Shown: piece after piece, positions 1 through 9,120 of the stretch
Position numbering within the stretch: position 1 is the first letter of the stretch
Layout: every line of letters begins with the position of its first letter
Source: JBBSDP01 sp038240605
GTDB taxonomy: Bacteria; Planctomycetota; Phycisphaerae; Tepidisphaerales; Tepidisphaeraceae
DNA length: 64,000 nucleotides
Assembly: GCA_038240605.1 (NCBI GenBank)
Contig: JBBSDP010000007.1
Location: 1-64,000, forward strand
Direction of reading: 5' to 3'
The notes under the pieces: model-generated
Database searches by the model: none
Seen by the model: only the letters and a program-made list of their open reading frames with translations
What the model was told of the DNA's origin: nothing
Position numbers and translations under genes: made by a program

Positions 1-58
1 CGTCACCCGCCCGACAGCCCGCGCAACCACACTCGTGAATCGGCCGCTCCGTGGCCAT
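1..58 (-). CDS. N-terminal start of a Cys-rich protein, cut by the window edge
   Basis: An ATG at 58 on the minus strand is preceded by a strong ribosome binding site (AAGGAAGGAG, about 7 bases upstream) and opens a frame that runs off the window. The visible residues read MATERPIHECGCAGCRAGD, with a His and three Cys in C-x-C and C-x-x-C spacing, which suggests a small metal-binding N terminus. I cannot name the family. From memory, some planctomycete transposases open with a similar Cys-rich segment, but only 19 residues are visible. Confidence 0.5.
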   Translation of the reverse strand, partial: MATERPIHECGCAGCRAGD

Positions 59-109
59 GTCCAAACTCCTTCCTTGGAGTGAACGCGATACTACATCAGA
101 CGCGCTGAT

Positions 110-547
110 TCACGAAATAGTTTCTGGACGGGTGCTAAGCGATTCGAGGTGGCATTCGTAGGAGATGAAGCCGCCGGATATTTTCAGGGGCCGCGGGGAA
201 GTGTAATGCGCCGGCCAGAGTTTACCGGTTCGCTTGCATCGCTCGCACTGGCAGGCTCGCATCGGCGTGTTTTCGGCAATCGGAGGGAACGTACCGCCCT
301 CGTTCCAGCAATGGTCGATCCAGGAAGCCGAGCAAGCGATCTGCTCAAGTTCCCGCCTCATCTTCTCAAGTCGCGAACACCAGCTGCGTCGGACGGCAAT
401 GGGCAACGAGAGTCCGGCATTCTCGAACCTCAACAGGCGATCCAACTCCGCTGGAACGGGTTGGATTTCCGTCATTTTCGAAGTGTCGGACTGCGCCGAG
501 AAAAGTGAACGATTCATACGTGTCGCCCAGAGTGTACCTAACATCAT
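110..547 (-). CDS. hypothetical protein with a C-terminal Cys cluster
   Basis: A 145-residue protein of unknown function. The C-terminal third has a C-x-C-x-x-C cluster (residues about 98-103), then a GGFISYEC segment with a further Cys-His, which could form a small zinc ribbon. The N-terminal half is helical and charged. No signal peptide or membrane segment is seen. The minus frame was chosen over two overlapping plus frames because its composition looks like a real protein (aromatics, conserved-looking Cys/Gly pattern), while the plus frames are Arg/Ser-rich. The start could be the first or second Met. It lies 51 bases upstream of the partial gene at the left edge, in the same direction. 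No function can be assigned. Confidence 0.5.
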   Translation of the reverse strand: MMLGTLWATRMNRSLFSAQSDTSKMTEIQPVPAELDRLLRFENAGLSLPIAVRRSWCSRLEKMRRELEQIACSASWIDHCWNEGGTFPPIAENTPMRACQCERCKRTGKLWPAHYTSPRPLKISGGFISYECHLESLSTRPETIS

Positions 548-779
548 ACTAACATAAGAGCCATCTTACAACCAGAAAAGAACTATTCAAGTAATATTTT
601 TTATGGAATCCTCCAAACGGAGGAATGACCGCCGAACGGGATGTTTAGGGATCATCCGGAGCGGGGGAAGGTGGGAATACCCGGTGTTACGCGGATGCCG
701 GGCGGTGCATGGAGGAGCAAATAACTTGAACGCGTAGCGCTTCCAAGGGGCACCGCCGTCGCCAGCTCTTGTCACGGCA

Positions 780-1703
780 TTACCACTGATCGCGGCGGCT
801 CGCGGACGACCCGGCCGATCCGGCCGGGACGCCGTTGCCTAGCTTTGCCCCCCGAACCAGTTTCGCGGGGATGCCGTTGGGATACGATTGCTTGAGCGAT
901 TCGTCGATCGCCTGCATTCGATGTTCCGGGTAAGGATGGGTCACCAGGAACTCCGGCTGGCGTCCCGTCTTGGGCGTGACGCTCTGGAGCACCTTCATCA
1001 CGTCCAGCATGGCCCTTGGGTCGTAACCGGCTTCGGACATGAACTTCAGGCCAAAGCCGTCCGCCTCCGATTCATCCTTTCGCGAGAACTGGAGTGTCTT
1101 CATCTGGTTCACGACGCCCGCGATCATTGCCGCCGAGTAGCCGCGGCCCGGGTGGTCCTGGTCGGATGCCGCGACGCCAACCGCCGTCACCAGCATCTGG
1201 CCGAGCTGCGAGCGCGCCATCTGTTCCGATGCATGACGGCCGACGACGTGACCGCTCTCGTGACCCAGCACGCCGGCCAGCTCGGCTTCGTCCTCCAGCT
1301 TGGTGAGCAGGCCGCGGGTGATAAAAATCTGCCCGCCAGGCAGGGCGAACGCGTTGACGGTCTCGGGGTCGCGCAGAAGGTGGAACTGGAATTGATATTG
1401 GTTGTCGCGCGACGCGGAACTGTCGCGCACGACGTGTTCCCCGACGCGCTTCACCTCGCGCGCCTGCGGATCGGACGGGTCCACCTCGCCGCCCATCTGT
1501 GCGGCCATTTCCGGCGCCGATTGCTGGCCCAATTGGATTTCCTGCTCGGGACTGAGGGCCACGTGCTGGCGCTCGCCGGTCGAGGGGTTTACCGTAGTGC
1601 GCGTCATGTACATGACGACGCCGGCGATCGCGATGATCGCCCCGATGATGTAGCGAAAGGGGAATCCGCCTCCTCCTCCGCTTCCGCCGTAATACTGGGT
1701 CAT
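780..1703 (-). CDS. M48 family zinc metalloprotease, membrane anchored
   Basis: A 307-residue peptidase of the M48 (Ste24/HtpX/BepA-like) family. A Gly-rich N terminus is followed by one membrane helix at about residues 17-33, so the catalytic domain probably lies outside the cytoplasm, tethered to the inner membrane. The zinc site is visible as HESGH at residues 148-152, with the third ligand in the ESEAD segment further on. A loop reading NAFALPGGQIFITRGLL is typical of the family. Proteins of this type degrade or remodel misfolded envelope proteins. The start overlaps the stop of the upstream 248-residue gene by four bases (ATGA), so the two are translationally coupled. The TPR domain found in BepA is absent. 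Confidence 0.9.
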   Translation of the reverse strand: MTQYYGGSGGGGGFPFRYIIGAIIAIAGVVMYMTRTTVNPSTGERQHVALSPEQEIQLGQQSAPEMAAQMGGEVDPSDPQAREVKRVGEHVVRDSSASRDNQYQFQFHLLRDPETVNAFALPGGQIFITRGLLTKLEDEAELAGVLGHESGHVVGRHASEQMARSQLGQMLVTAVGVAASDQDHPGRGYSAAMIAGVVNQMKTLQFSRKDESEADGFGLKFMSEAGYDPRAMLDVMKVLQSVTPKTGRQPEFLVTHPYPEHRMQAIDESLKQSYPNGIPAKLVRGAKLGNGVPAGSAGSSASRRDQW

Positions 1704-2446
1704 GGCGCGTTACCTCCGCGTGACATCTGCCGCGCGACCGCGGCGAGTTTCTGGTGGGCCAGCTCGCAGGCGTAATCCACCTGGATCGTACGCCGGTACG
1801 CTTGCATTCTACGGATCGCATCCGGCTCAGCATCGGCCGAATTGAGGAAAGGGGTATGCAGCTGTTCCCACATCGCCATCACATCGGCATAGGTCTCGGT
1901 GTCGCCGCGCCGGCTCCCCTGCGGCAGTTCTTCGACCGACAGCACGATAGAGCCGGCTGGAAGCAGGCGGAGCAGTTGATCGCGCTCCTGCACATCAGCC
2001 GGTGGCAGCGACTGATCCGGCTGGGGGATGATGGCGACGAAACGGCCACCATCGGCCGCAGGATAGACCGCAGCCAGAAACGTTTCAACGTAGAGGTCGT
2101 TTTCAGCCTGGAGGGTACGCACGCGCTCGGCCGGGGCGATGCTGGCCCATCCCGCCACCAGGAGCTGCCCGTGAGGAAAGTTTTCGACGACGCGTCGGCC
2201 ATCCACCACATCGCGAGCCGACTCGGCCACCAGGTCCAGGCAGATCACGCCTTCGCCGCATCGCTGGCGGCGCTGGCGGCGTGCTTCCTGTAGCGGCAGG
2301 TAAAGACGGGCAAGGCTGTTCCAGTCGCGGGCCGTCCAGGCTTCATGCTCCGCGGTCGAAAGCGTCGCTTCCGCCTGGAGGTACTCCATCTCCATGAGCT
2401 GCCGCTGACCCAACTCGCAATGCTGCTGAAGACCCACCGGCGTCAT
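1700..2446 (-). CDS. hypothetical protein coupled to the M48 protease
   Basis: A 248-residue soluble protein with no family I recognise. The N-terminal 60 residues are helical and rich in Gln, Glu and Arg; the middle has alternating hydrophobic strands; the C-terminal end is helical. There is no signal peptide or membrane segment. Its stop overlaps the start of the M48 protease (ATGA), which argues for a shared transcript and perhaps a functional link, such as regulation or a cytoplasmic partner of the protease. The start is the most upstream plausible Met; a later Met (MEMEYLQAE) is possible. Confidence 0.65.
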   Translation of the reverse strand: MTPVGLQQHCELGQRQLMEMEYLQAEATLSTAEHEAWTARDWNSLARLYLPLQEARRQRRQRCGEGVICLDLVAESARDVVDGRRVVENFPHGQLLVAGWASIAPAERVRTLQAENDLYVETFLAAVYPAADGGRFVAIIPQPDQSLPPADVQERDQLLRLLPAGSIVLSVEELPQGSRRGDTETYADVMAMWEQLHTPFLNSADAEPDAIRRMQAYRRTIQVDYACELAHQKLAAVARQMSRGGNAP

Positions 2447-2527
2447 GCCGGTGCTTATACCGCCGGACGGAAGTCCTGAGAATGGACGAGAGGAAGGGAA
2501 AGCGTTGGCGCGCGGGGATCGATCGAT

Positions 2528-3130
2528 CTAGCGAGCGCGGGCGACGTCGCGTACGGCCTGGAGCGCGCTGCTCCAGAGGGCGCCGGCGTCGGTCGCTTCG
2601 TAGGTGAGCACGTCGCAGAGCGTCACGAAATCGCGAACCTCCAGGGCCGACTTGATCTGACGAAGCTGCTCCGTGAACTCCCGCAGCACATCGCCGAGGG
2701 ATCGCGCGGCCACGCGAATCTGGTCCAGGTCGATGCGCAACAGTTCGGCGATCTTGCGGACCGATTCCTGGGCATGTTGCCAGGTGCTGAAACAGCCGCT
2801 CAGCTTTTCCATCGCCTTCACGGCGGCGTTGCGCTGGAGGAGCACGATCGCTTCGGCGCGGAGGCTGTCGGCGCCGCGCAACTGCTGCTCGACTTCGTCG
2901 AGCACTTCAAACGCCATCTCGCGCGGCTCGATCGTCTCGATGAAGACCGTATGGTCGCGCAGCAGCGACCGGCGCACGTGTGCGATCTGATCCAGGTCGG
3001 GCGCTTCGCCATCGATCAGCAGATTGATCACCAGGCGGTTGTCGCGGTTCAATTTGGACAGTACGTGCCCAACGGTGCTGAAGCCCTGTTCCTCAGCGGC
3101 CAATGGTTCGTGATCGATCGTGACGGACAT
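2528..3130 (-). CDS. hypothetical mostly helical protein
   Basis: A 200-residue protein with no recognised domain. Residues about 25-75 read like an alternating strand/helix segment (RLVINLLIDGEAPDLDQI), and the rest is long amphipathic helices that could form a helical bundle or coiled coil. No membrane segment is present. It is divergent from the Ycf46-like AAA ATPase gene, with a 116-base gap that must hold both promoters. It precedes the protease pair in the same direction, with an 81-base gap, so it may or may not share their transcript. Confidence 0.65.
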   Translation of the reverse strand: MSVTIDHEPLAAEEQGFSTVGHVLSKLNRDNRLVINLLIDGEAPDLDQIAHVRRSLLRDHTVFIETIEPREMAFEVLDEVEQQLRGADSLRAEAIVLLQRNAAVKAMEKLSGCFSTWQHAQESVRKIAELLRIDLDQIRVAARSLGDVLREFTEQLRQIKSALEVRDFVTLCDVLTYEATDAGALWSSALQAVRDVARAR

Positions 3131-3246
3131 GGGCGATACTCCCGGGTGCGGTGTCTCTGTGCAGGAGCTATCGACCGGCCGGCGAGTTAAGCTTGAGACA
3201 GTCCGATAAGAATGTCAGAATTAAGCTCAGCAGTCATTGCCAACCC

Positions 3247-4737
3247 ATGACCGACCGCGTCGCCATCGAGCGCCTGATCGCCGCCCGCCATCCCTGCGTC
3301 GCCATCAGCACATTCGAGGAAGATTACGTCCTGTCGCTGCTGCGCGAGATCGCGCTGGAACGTAGCCAGGAGCTGTGGCTCTGGACGGTTTCACAGGGCG
3401 TGCGCGACGGCATGCTTGCCGGCAGCACGTCGCTCGCCGACACCGAGCATCCCGCGGCCGCGCTCTACTTTGCCGCCGATCAGCAGCGGGGAGGCATTTG
3501 GGTGATGACCGACCTCGCCGGTCATCTCAAGGACGAACGCACGCTGCGCGTGCTCCGCGAGGCGATCGCAAGGTTTGGCGCCGCCGGCGGCGGCGCCACT
3601 CTCGTGCTCATCGACCATCGCGACGACCTGCCGGCGGTGATCCGCGGGAGCGCACTCGCCTACACGATCTCCCTTCCCGACGAAACTGAATTGGAAGCGA
3701 TCGTCAAGCAGACGCTGCGTGAGGCGAACGAGCAGCAGCGCATCGAATGTTCCGTCAGCCGTCAGGACCTGCGCACCATCATTCGCAATCTGCGCGGGCT
3801 GACCCGGCGACAGGCGCGACAGGTCATTCTCGACATCATCTGCGACGATCGCCGTCTGGATGCGGGAGACGTCGACCGGGTCCTGGCTGAGAAGCGACAG
3901 GCGCTGGGGGATGGACTGTTGGAATACGTGCGTTCGCCGGTGACGCTGGACGAGTTGGGCGGGCTCGTGAAATTGAAGGCGTGGCTCGGCCGCCGGGCGC
4001 AATGCAGCGGCGAGGAGGCCAGTGCGTTCGGCATCTCGCCGCCTCGTGGCATGTTGCTGCTGGGCGTGCAGGGGGCAGGAAAGAGCCTGGCTGCCAAGGC
4101 GGTCGCGACGGCGTGGCGGCAGCCGCTCCTTCGCATGGATGCGGGCGCGCTCTACGACCGGTATATCGGCGAGAGCGATCGCCGCTTGCGCGACGCACTC
4201 GCTCAGGCCGAGCGAATGGCGCCCGTAGTCCTGTGGATCGACGAGATCGAGAAAGGCTTCGCCTCTGCCGCCAGCCAAAGCTCCGACGGCGGTCTGTCCA
4301 AGCGCATGTTCGGCGCGCTGCTCACCTGGATGCAGGACCGCACTGCTCCCGTGTTCCTCGTTGCCACGGCCAACGACATCGAAGCCCTCCCGCCGGAACT
4401 GCTGCGGAAGGGGCGGTTCGACGAGATCTTCTTCGTAGACCTGCCCAACCTCGAGGCCCGTGCCACGATCGTCTCGATCCACCTTTCGAAGCGCAAGCGC
4501 GACCCGGTGAAGTTCGACCTCGGCCGCATCGCGGAATCCGCCGAGGGGCGCAGCGGCGCGGAAATTGAGGCGGCGGTGATCGGCGCGCTCCACGACGCGT
4601 TCGCCGCTGGCTCGCAGCTCACGACGGACCACATCGTCGCGGCATTGGCCGCCTCACCCCCGCTGTCAGTCACGATGGCCGAGAGGATGAGCGCCCTTCG
4701 CGCGTGGTCGGTAGGCCGCTGCGTGCCGGCGGATTGA
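3247..4737 (+). CDS. Ycf46-like AAA+ ATPase
   Basis: A 496-residue AAA+ ATPase that resembles the cyanobacterial/plastid Ycf46 family in length and layout: an N-terminal regulatory domain of about 230 residues opening with DRVAIERLIAARHPCVAISTFEE, then one AAA+ module. Walker A is GVQGAGKS (about residues 273-280) and Walker B is LWIDEIEK (about 329-336). Sensor-1-like VATAND and an arginine-finger region (LLRKGRFDEIFFVDLP) follow. Family members are soluble; their substrate is poorly known and has been linked to CO2/photosynthesis regulation in cyanobacteria. The ATG at 3247 was preferred to a GTG 96 bases upstream because homologue-like sequence begins at MTDRVAIE. Confidence 0.85.
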   Translation: MTDRVAIERLIAARHPCVAISTFEEDYVLSLLREIALERSQELWLWTVSQGVRDGMLAGSTSLADTEHPAAALYFAADQQRGGIWVMTDLAGHLKDERTLRVLREAIARFGAAGGGATLVLIDHRDDLPAVIRGSALAYTISLPDETELEAIVKQTLREANEQQRIECSVSRQDLRTIIRNLRGLTRRQARQVILDIICDDRRLDAGDVDRVLAEKRQALGDGLLEYVRSPVTLDELGGLVKLKAWLGRRAQCSGEEASAFGISPPRGMLLLGVQGAGKSLAAKAVATAWRQPLLRMDAGALYDRYIGESDRRLRDALAQAERMAPVVLWIDEIEKGFASAASQSSDGGLSKRMFGALLTWMQDRTAPVFLVATANDIEALPPELLRKGRFDEIFFVDLPNLEARATIVSIHLSKRKRDPVKFDLGRIAESAEGRSGAEIEAAVIGALHDAFAAGSQLTTDHIVAALAASPPLSVTMAERMSALRAWSVGRCVPAD

Positions 4738-4764
4738 TGCTATAGTGGGGACCGGAGCATCGTC

Positions 4765-5379
4765 ATGACGCAGCAGCTCACGTCAACGCCAACGCGATCG
4801 AAGCGATTGACCTATCTCGATTTCCTCAAAGCGTCTGACCTTGACCCGCATGTGGAGTGGGTGAACGGAGAGGTAGTCAAGATGGCTCCCGTTTCCAACG
4901 AGCACCAGGACGTTGCGGGTTTTCTGCTTGCGCTCTTGCGAGCATTCGTTGATTTTCACGGTCTCGGCGTTGTGCGTCACGACCCGTTTCAAATGAAAAC
5001 CGGAGCCGACCTGCCAGGCCGGGCGCCGGATATCATTTATATCTCGAAGCGGAACCTTTCGCGCCTTAAGCAGAATCACCTTCAAGGACCCGCGGATCTC
5101 GTGATCGAGATCATCAGTCCGGGAAGCCGAGGCATCGACCGGGGCGAGAAATACCATGAGTATGAGCAGGGCGGTGTGCGCGAATACGGGCTGATCGATC
5201 CAATCCGCAAACAGGCGGAGTTCTACCAGCGCGGTCGTGACGATCGTTTTCATCCCACCCAATTGAGCGATGCTGGGGTTTATCGCAGCGCAGTTCTGAA
5301 GGGATTATGGATCGAGCCAGAGTGGCTATGGAAACGGCCGTCAGTTCCGGAAATTTGGAAGCGGTGGAAGCTGGTTTAA
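4765..5379 (+). CDS. Uma2 family protein (DUF820, PD-(D/E)xK nuclease fold)
   Basis: A 204-residue member of the Uma2/DUF820 family, common in cyanobacteria and planctomycetes and predicted to have a restriction-endonuclease-like fold. Visible motifs are a PD dipeptide at residues 88-89 within GRAPDIIYIS, DLVIEIISPGSR (Glu at 115) and a C-terminal GVREYGLIDP. The biological role is unknown; some are linked to mobile DNA. The ATG follows GGAGCATCGTC, and a TATAGT at 4741 might be a -10 element. The gene ends convergently with the histidine kinase, overlapping it by four bases. Confidence 0.85.
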   Translation: MTQQLTSTPTRSKRLTYLDFLKASDLDPHVEWVNGEVVKMAPVSNEHQDVAGFLLALLRAFVDFHGLGVVRHDPFQMKTGADLPGRAPDIIYISKRNLSRLKQNHLQGPADLVIEIISPGSRGIDRGEKYHEYEQGGVREYGLIDPIRKQAEFYQRGRDDRFHPTQLSDAGVYRSAVLKGLWIEPEWLWKRPSVPEIWKRWKLV

Positions 5380-6188
5380 TTCCCCGACGCCTCCGGCGCC
5401 GGCAAGTAGATGTTGAACGTCGTCCCCTTGCCCACCTCCGACTCCACGTCGATCCGCCCCTTGTGGTGCTCGATGATCTCCTTGCAGATCGCCAGCCCCA
5501 GTCCAGTGCCACGCGCTTCGCCGCGGCGCGTCGTTCCCTTGGTCGTGAAGAACGGCTGAAAGATCTTGGGCAGCAGCTTCTCCGGAATCCCCGGCCCGGT
5601 GTCGGCGACCTGGATACGCACTTCGTTCCCCTCGACTTTTTGGGCCCGCACGGAAATGGATCCGGATTTGCCCAGCATCGCCTGTCGTGCGTTGATCAGC
5701 AGGTTGAGCAGCACCTGCTCGAGCTGGACCGGGTCGGCGTAAACCGACAGCTCCGGCTGCACCTGAACCCGCAGCGCAATTCCATCCTTCTGGGGGTCGC
5801 GCGCAAGCACCAGCAGGGTCTCATCCACCAGCTTCTGCACGCTGACAAGCCCCAGCACCGACTCACCACGGGCCAGGCCAAGCATCGAGTTGCAAATACG
5901 GCCGGCCTTCGACGAACCTTGAAATGACTTGGTCAACGCCTTGCGGATCAGCTCCATGTCAGGCGTTGGACTCTCAGCGCTCTGTAGCGCGAACTGCGAG
6001 TAGCTGACCACCGGCGTGAGGATGTTGTTGAACTCGTGAGCGATGACCGCGGCGATCGTGCCGATCGTCGCCAGTCTTTGTGATTCGGTCAGTTGGTCGC
6101 GCAGCAAGTCGATCTGCTGTTGCAGGATCGACAGCTGACTGATCAGGTCATTCCCGACGGACGCGGCAGGGGGCTGGAGATCGCTCAC
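5376..6188 (-). CDS. sensor histidine kinase without a membrane domain
   Basis: A 270-residue histidine kinase. A short coiled coil (about residues 17-38) leads into the HisKA dimerisation domain with the phospho-accepting His in HEFNN (His51). The HATPase domain follows with N-box LLNLLINARQ (about 161-169), G1 DTGPG (196-200), F-box FQPFFTTK (210-217) and G2 GTGLGL (227-232). There is no transmembrane segment, PAS or GAF domain, so the input must come from a partner or from the coiled coil. No response regulator gene is nearby, so it is an orphan kinase. It lies downstream of the DegT-type aminotransferase on the same strand, 65 bases away. Confidence 0.92.
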   Translation of the reverse strand: MSDLQPPAASVGNDLISQLSILQQQIDLLRDQLTESQRLATIGTIAAVIAHEFNNILTPVVSYSQFALQSAESPTPDMELIRKALTKSFQGSSKAGRICNSMLGLARGESVLGLVSVQKLVDETLLVLARDPQKDGIALRVQVQPELSVYADPVQLEQVLLNLLINARQAMLGKSGSISVRAQKVEGNEVRIQVADTGPGIPEKLLPKIFQPFFTTKGTTRRGEARGTGLGLAICKEIIEHHKGRIDVESEVGKGTTFNIYLPAPEASGN

Positions 6189-6253
6189 CGCAACACTATC
6201 GGTCGATCGCCATCGCGTGCATGATCGCTCGGGACAGCGCGCCAGCGGTGCGC

Positions 6254-7354
6254 TTATCGGACCGCCGCCGCCAGTTCTTTAGCGACGAAACGGATCTGTT
6301 CCTCGGGCAGCTCCGGATAGATCGGCAGGGCCAGCACTTCGCGGCAGGCCCGCTCGCTTTCCGGCAGGTCACCCTCGCGGACGTTGAGGTACGCGAAGCA
6401 TTCCTGGAGATGGAGCGGAATCGGGTAGTAGACCCCGCTCACGATCCCGTGTTCCGCCAACCGTGCCTTGACCCGATCGCGGTTCGGCACGCGCACGACG
6501 TACTGGTTGTAAACGCTCCAGTTCCCCGGCTCGATGAACGGGGTGGTAATGCCGGCGCCCGCCAGCAGCTCGTCGTACAGCGCCGCGTTTCGACGGCGTC
6601 CCTCGTGCCAGCCGTCGAGGTACTTCAGCTTGACCTCGAGTACCGCGGCCTGGATGGCGGCGATGCGAAACATGCCACCGATCAGCCGGTGGTGGTACTG
6701 GTGCCCAGACCCGTGCACGCGCAGCAGCCGGCATTTTTCGGCGAAGCCGTCGTCGCTCGTGCAGATCGCCCCGGCGTCGCCGAACGCGCCCAGGTTCTTG
6801 GTGGGATAGAAGCTAAGGCATCCGGCCAGGCTGAGGGAGCAGGCGGGCGAACCGTTCCGCTTCGCTCCGATCGCCTGTGCGGCGTCCTCGATCACCTTCA
6901 CGCCGTGGCGGCCGGCGATGTCGTTGATCGCCTCCATGCGGGCGACCTGGCCAAACAGGTGCACGGGGAGGATGGCCCGCGTGCGGGATGTCATCTTCTC
7001 CTCGATCCGGTCCGCGGCGAGGTTGAACGTCCGCGGGTCGATGTCGGCAAAGACGGGCGTTGCGCCGAGTCGAGCGATTGAGCCGGCGGTGGCGAAAAAC
7101 GTGAACGACGGGCAGATCACCTCATCGCCCGGCCCGATGCCCATCGCCATCATGGCACAGAGGAGCGCATCGGTGCCGCTGCTGACGCCGATCGCGTGCT
7201 TCGTGCCGGAATAAGCGGCCAGCTTCTTCTCGAAGCGCTCGACGCTTGGGCCTAGGATCAGGGCCTGGCGATCGCACACCTCGTCGATGGCCCGTCGTAT
7301 CTCGTTACGGAGCGGCAGGTAATGCGCCTGGAGGTCCAGCAGTTTCACATCCAT
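6254..7354 (-). CDS. DegT/DnrJ/EryC1/StrS family PLP sugar aminotransferase
   Basis: A 366-residue fold-type I PLP enzyme. The pyridoxal-phosphate Lys is K186 in SFYPTKNLGAFGDAG, and the cofactor-binding VIEDAAQAIGA lies at about 154-164. Family members transfer an amino group to a keto-sugar nucleotide in synthesis of amino sugars for surface polysaccharides. A second member lies at 18461-19624 inside a glycan operon, but the two differ clearly, so they probably act on different sugars. Here the neighbours (histidine kinase, sigma factor) give no pathway. It is divergent from the sigma factor, with 113 bases between. Confidence 0.9.
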   Translation of the reverse strand: MDVKLLDLQAHYLPLRNEIRRAIDEVCDRQALILGPSVERFEKKLAAYSGTKHAIGVSSGTDALLCAMMAMGIGPGDEVICPSFTFFATAGSIARLGATPVFADIDPRTFNLAADRIEEKMTSRTRAILPVHLFGQVARMEAINDIAGRHGVKVIEDAAQAIGAKRNGSPACSLSLAGCLSFYPTKNLGAFGDAGAICTSDDGFAEKCRLLRVHGSGHQYHHRLIGGMFRIAAIQAAVLEVKLKYLDGWHEGRRRNAALYDELLAGAGITTPFIEPGNWSVYNQYVVRVPNRDRVKARLAEHGIVSGVYYPIPLHLQECFAYLNVREGDLPESERACREVLALPIYPELPEEQIRFVAKELAAAVR

Positions 7355-7467
7355 GTGTCAAGAAACTAAGGGAGCCGGCGCAAAAAGTAAAAGCCGCCCG
7401 CGTCTCCGCATGCCGCTATTGGATTTGTTGAACCTTGACCGATCGGAACAACGTAAGGATAATCGTG

Positions 7468-9120
7468 ATGGTGGCTAAATACCGGATCGACAGCTTGGGT
7501 GAACTCGCACGGCAGATGCCGTTCACGCCGCACGATACTAGGTACGCCCAGCTCACCGCTGCCGAAGAGCTCCTTCACGCAATCGAACCGCTCCGCGCGT
7601 ATCCCCAGGACTTTATCATCTTCCGCATCACCGGCTACCGCCCCAGGGCAGTTGCCGCGGATCTACTCACCGGCATCGCGCTTCAGCACGACCTTGGCCT
7701 GCTGATCGAGAACGTCAGCGATACGCTAACGCTGCTCGCCGACTCGCCCGGCGAACCCGTCCTGGCGATCGAAGACGTGTGCGAGCGGTTCAACGTGACC
7801 AGCAAGACCATCCAGCGCTGGCGGCGCAAGGGGTTGCCGGCGCGTCGGTTCACCTTCGCCGACGGCAAGCGGCGAGTGGGGTTCCTGCTCAGCAGTGTCG
7901 AGCGCTTTTTCGCCGCTCACAGTGACCAGGTGACGCGCGGGACCAACTTCTCGCAACTGGACGATAAAGAGCGGATCGAGATCGTAGGCCGGGCACGTCG
8001 TCTCGCCGGTGCTTGCCAGTGCTGCGTCCACGAGATCGCCCGGCGGATCGCCCGGCGAATCAATCGCTCGCCGGCCACGATCCTTCACACCCTGCGTAAG
8101 CACGATCTGGAGCATCCGGACGGCGCCGTCTTTCCGCACGCCGCCCAGGAACTCTCCGAGGAAGAGCGCAACCGTGTCCTGCGCGGTGCACGCCGTGGCC
8201 TTTCGATCCGCACGATGGCCCGGCGGAGCTGCCGGCCGCGTTCGGCGATTTACCGGGTGATCCTCGACAGCCGTATCGAACGCCTCGTCCGGCGGAAGAT
8301 GAAGTTCATCGATGATCCGCTCTACCATCAGCTCGATGCCGCAGAGGCGGTTAACGCCATTGCCGGCCAGGACGCCGATCTGATGTCAACCGCGACGGCC
8401 GATGAGAGTCGGGTGCCCCGCGACTTGCCGCCGTACTTGCAGGAGCTGTACCGAACACCGCTCCTGTCCGCCTCGCGGGAGCGCGCGCTCTTCCTGAAAT
8501 TCAATTTCCACAAGTTCCAGTTCGTCTCCGCTCGCCGCAAGCTCGAACCGCAGTTCGCTCGCGCCCGTGACCTCAACGAGATCGAGGGCTATGTACGGCA
8601 GGCGACCGCAGCGAAGAACGGCATCATCGGCGCCAACCTCCGACTGGTGGTAAGCGTCGCCCGCAAGCACTTGCGTCCGGGCCTCTCGCTCATGGAACTG
8701 ATCAGCGAGGGAAACCTGACGCTGATGCGCGCGGTGGAGAGTTACGACGCCCATCGCGGTTTCCGCTTCAGCACCTATGCGACATTGGCATTGATGAAGG
8801 GCTTCGCCCGCGCAGTGCCCCAAATGCTCGCGAGCCGCGCGGCTGGCGGACTCGACGTGTCGGCTCTGGCCGAGATTCCCGATCCACGCCCCATCTTCGA
8901 GCGGGAGCAGTTCGTCGATCGCGAGCAGGTGCGCGATCTGCTCACCCGCCTCGACGACCGGGAGCGCAGCGTCTTGCTCGCGTACTACGGGTTGAACGGC
9001 AGGGACGCACCCGCCACGTACGATCAGGTCGGCCAGCGCATGGGCCTGTCCAAGCAGCGCGTCCGCCAGATCGAGCGCGGCGCTGTCGCGAAGTTGCGCG
9101 CCGCCGCCAACGGCCAATGA
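7468..9120 (+). CDS. sigma-70 family factor with extra N-terminal HTH domains
   Basis: A 550-residue RNA polymerase sigma factor. Residues about 101-148 form a MerR/excisionase-like HTH (IEDVCERFNVTSKTIQRWRRKGLP), followed by two more HTH-like stretches near 187-209 and 244-266. The sigma core starts with a region-1.2-like segment (LPPYLQELYRTPLLS, about 320-340). Region 2 is at about 384-452 (NLRLVVSVARKH, SLMELISEGNLTLMRAVESYD, FRFSTYATLALMKGFARAV) and region 4 at about 485-547 (LDDRERSVLLAYYGL, GLSKQRVRQIERGA). No clear region 3 is seen. The region 2.4 helix lacks the usual ATWWIRQ. The ATG at 7468 has AAGGA eight bases upstream and was chosen over an upstream TTG. This architecture suggests a lineage-specific alternative sigma factor. 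Confidence 0.88.
   Translation: MVAKYRIDSLGELARQMPFTPHDTRYAQLTAAEELLHAIEPLRAYPQDFIIFRITGYRPRAVAADLLTGIALQHDLGLLIENVSDTLTLLADSPGEPVLAIEDVCERFNVTSKTIQRWRRKGLPARRFTFADGKRRVGFLLSSVERFFAAHSDQVTRGTNFSQLDDKERIEIVGRARRLAGACQCCVHEIARRIARRINRSPATILHTLRKHDLEHPDGAVFPHAAQELSEEERNRVLRGARRGLSIRTMARRSCRPRSAIYRVILDSRIERLVRRKMKFIDDPLYHQLDAAEAVNAIAGQDADLMSTATADESRVPRDLPPYLQELYRTPLLSASRERALFLKFNFHKFQFVSARRKLEPQFARARDLNEIEGYVRQATAAKNGIIGANLRLVVSVARKHLRPGLSLMELISEGNLTLMRAVESYDAHRGFRFSTYATLALMKGFARAVPQMLASRAAGGLDVSALAEIPDPRPIFEREQFVDREQVRDLLTRLDDRERSVLLAYYGLNGRDAPATYDQVGQRMGLSKQRVRQIERGAVAKLRAAANGQ

Noticed and set aside
587..775. 62-codon leftward frame after the M48 protease
   Set aside because: Arg/Pro-rich, no ribosome binding site, no recognisable domain; looks like read-through of intergenic sequence.
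888..1775. 295-codon plus-strand frame across the M48 gene
   Set aside because: Antisense shadow: the opposite strand encodes HESGH and the complete M48 family pattern.
3391..4632. 413-codon minus-strand frame
   Set aside because: Antisense to the Ycf46-like ATPase, whose Walker motifs are intact; composition is Arg/His-rich.
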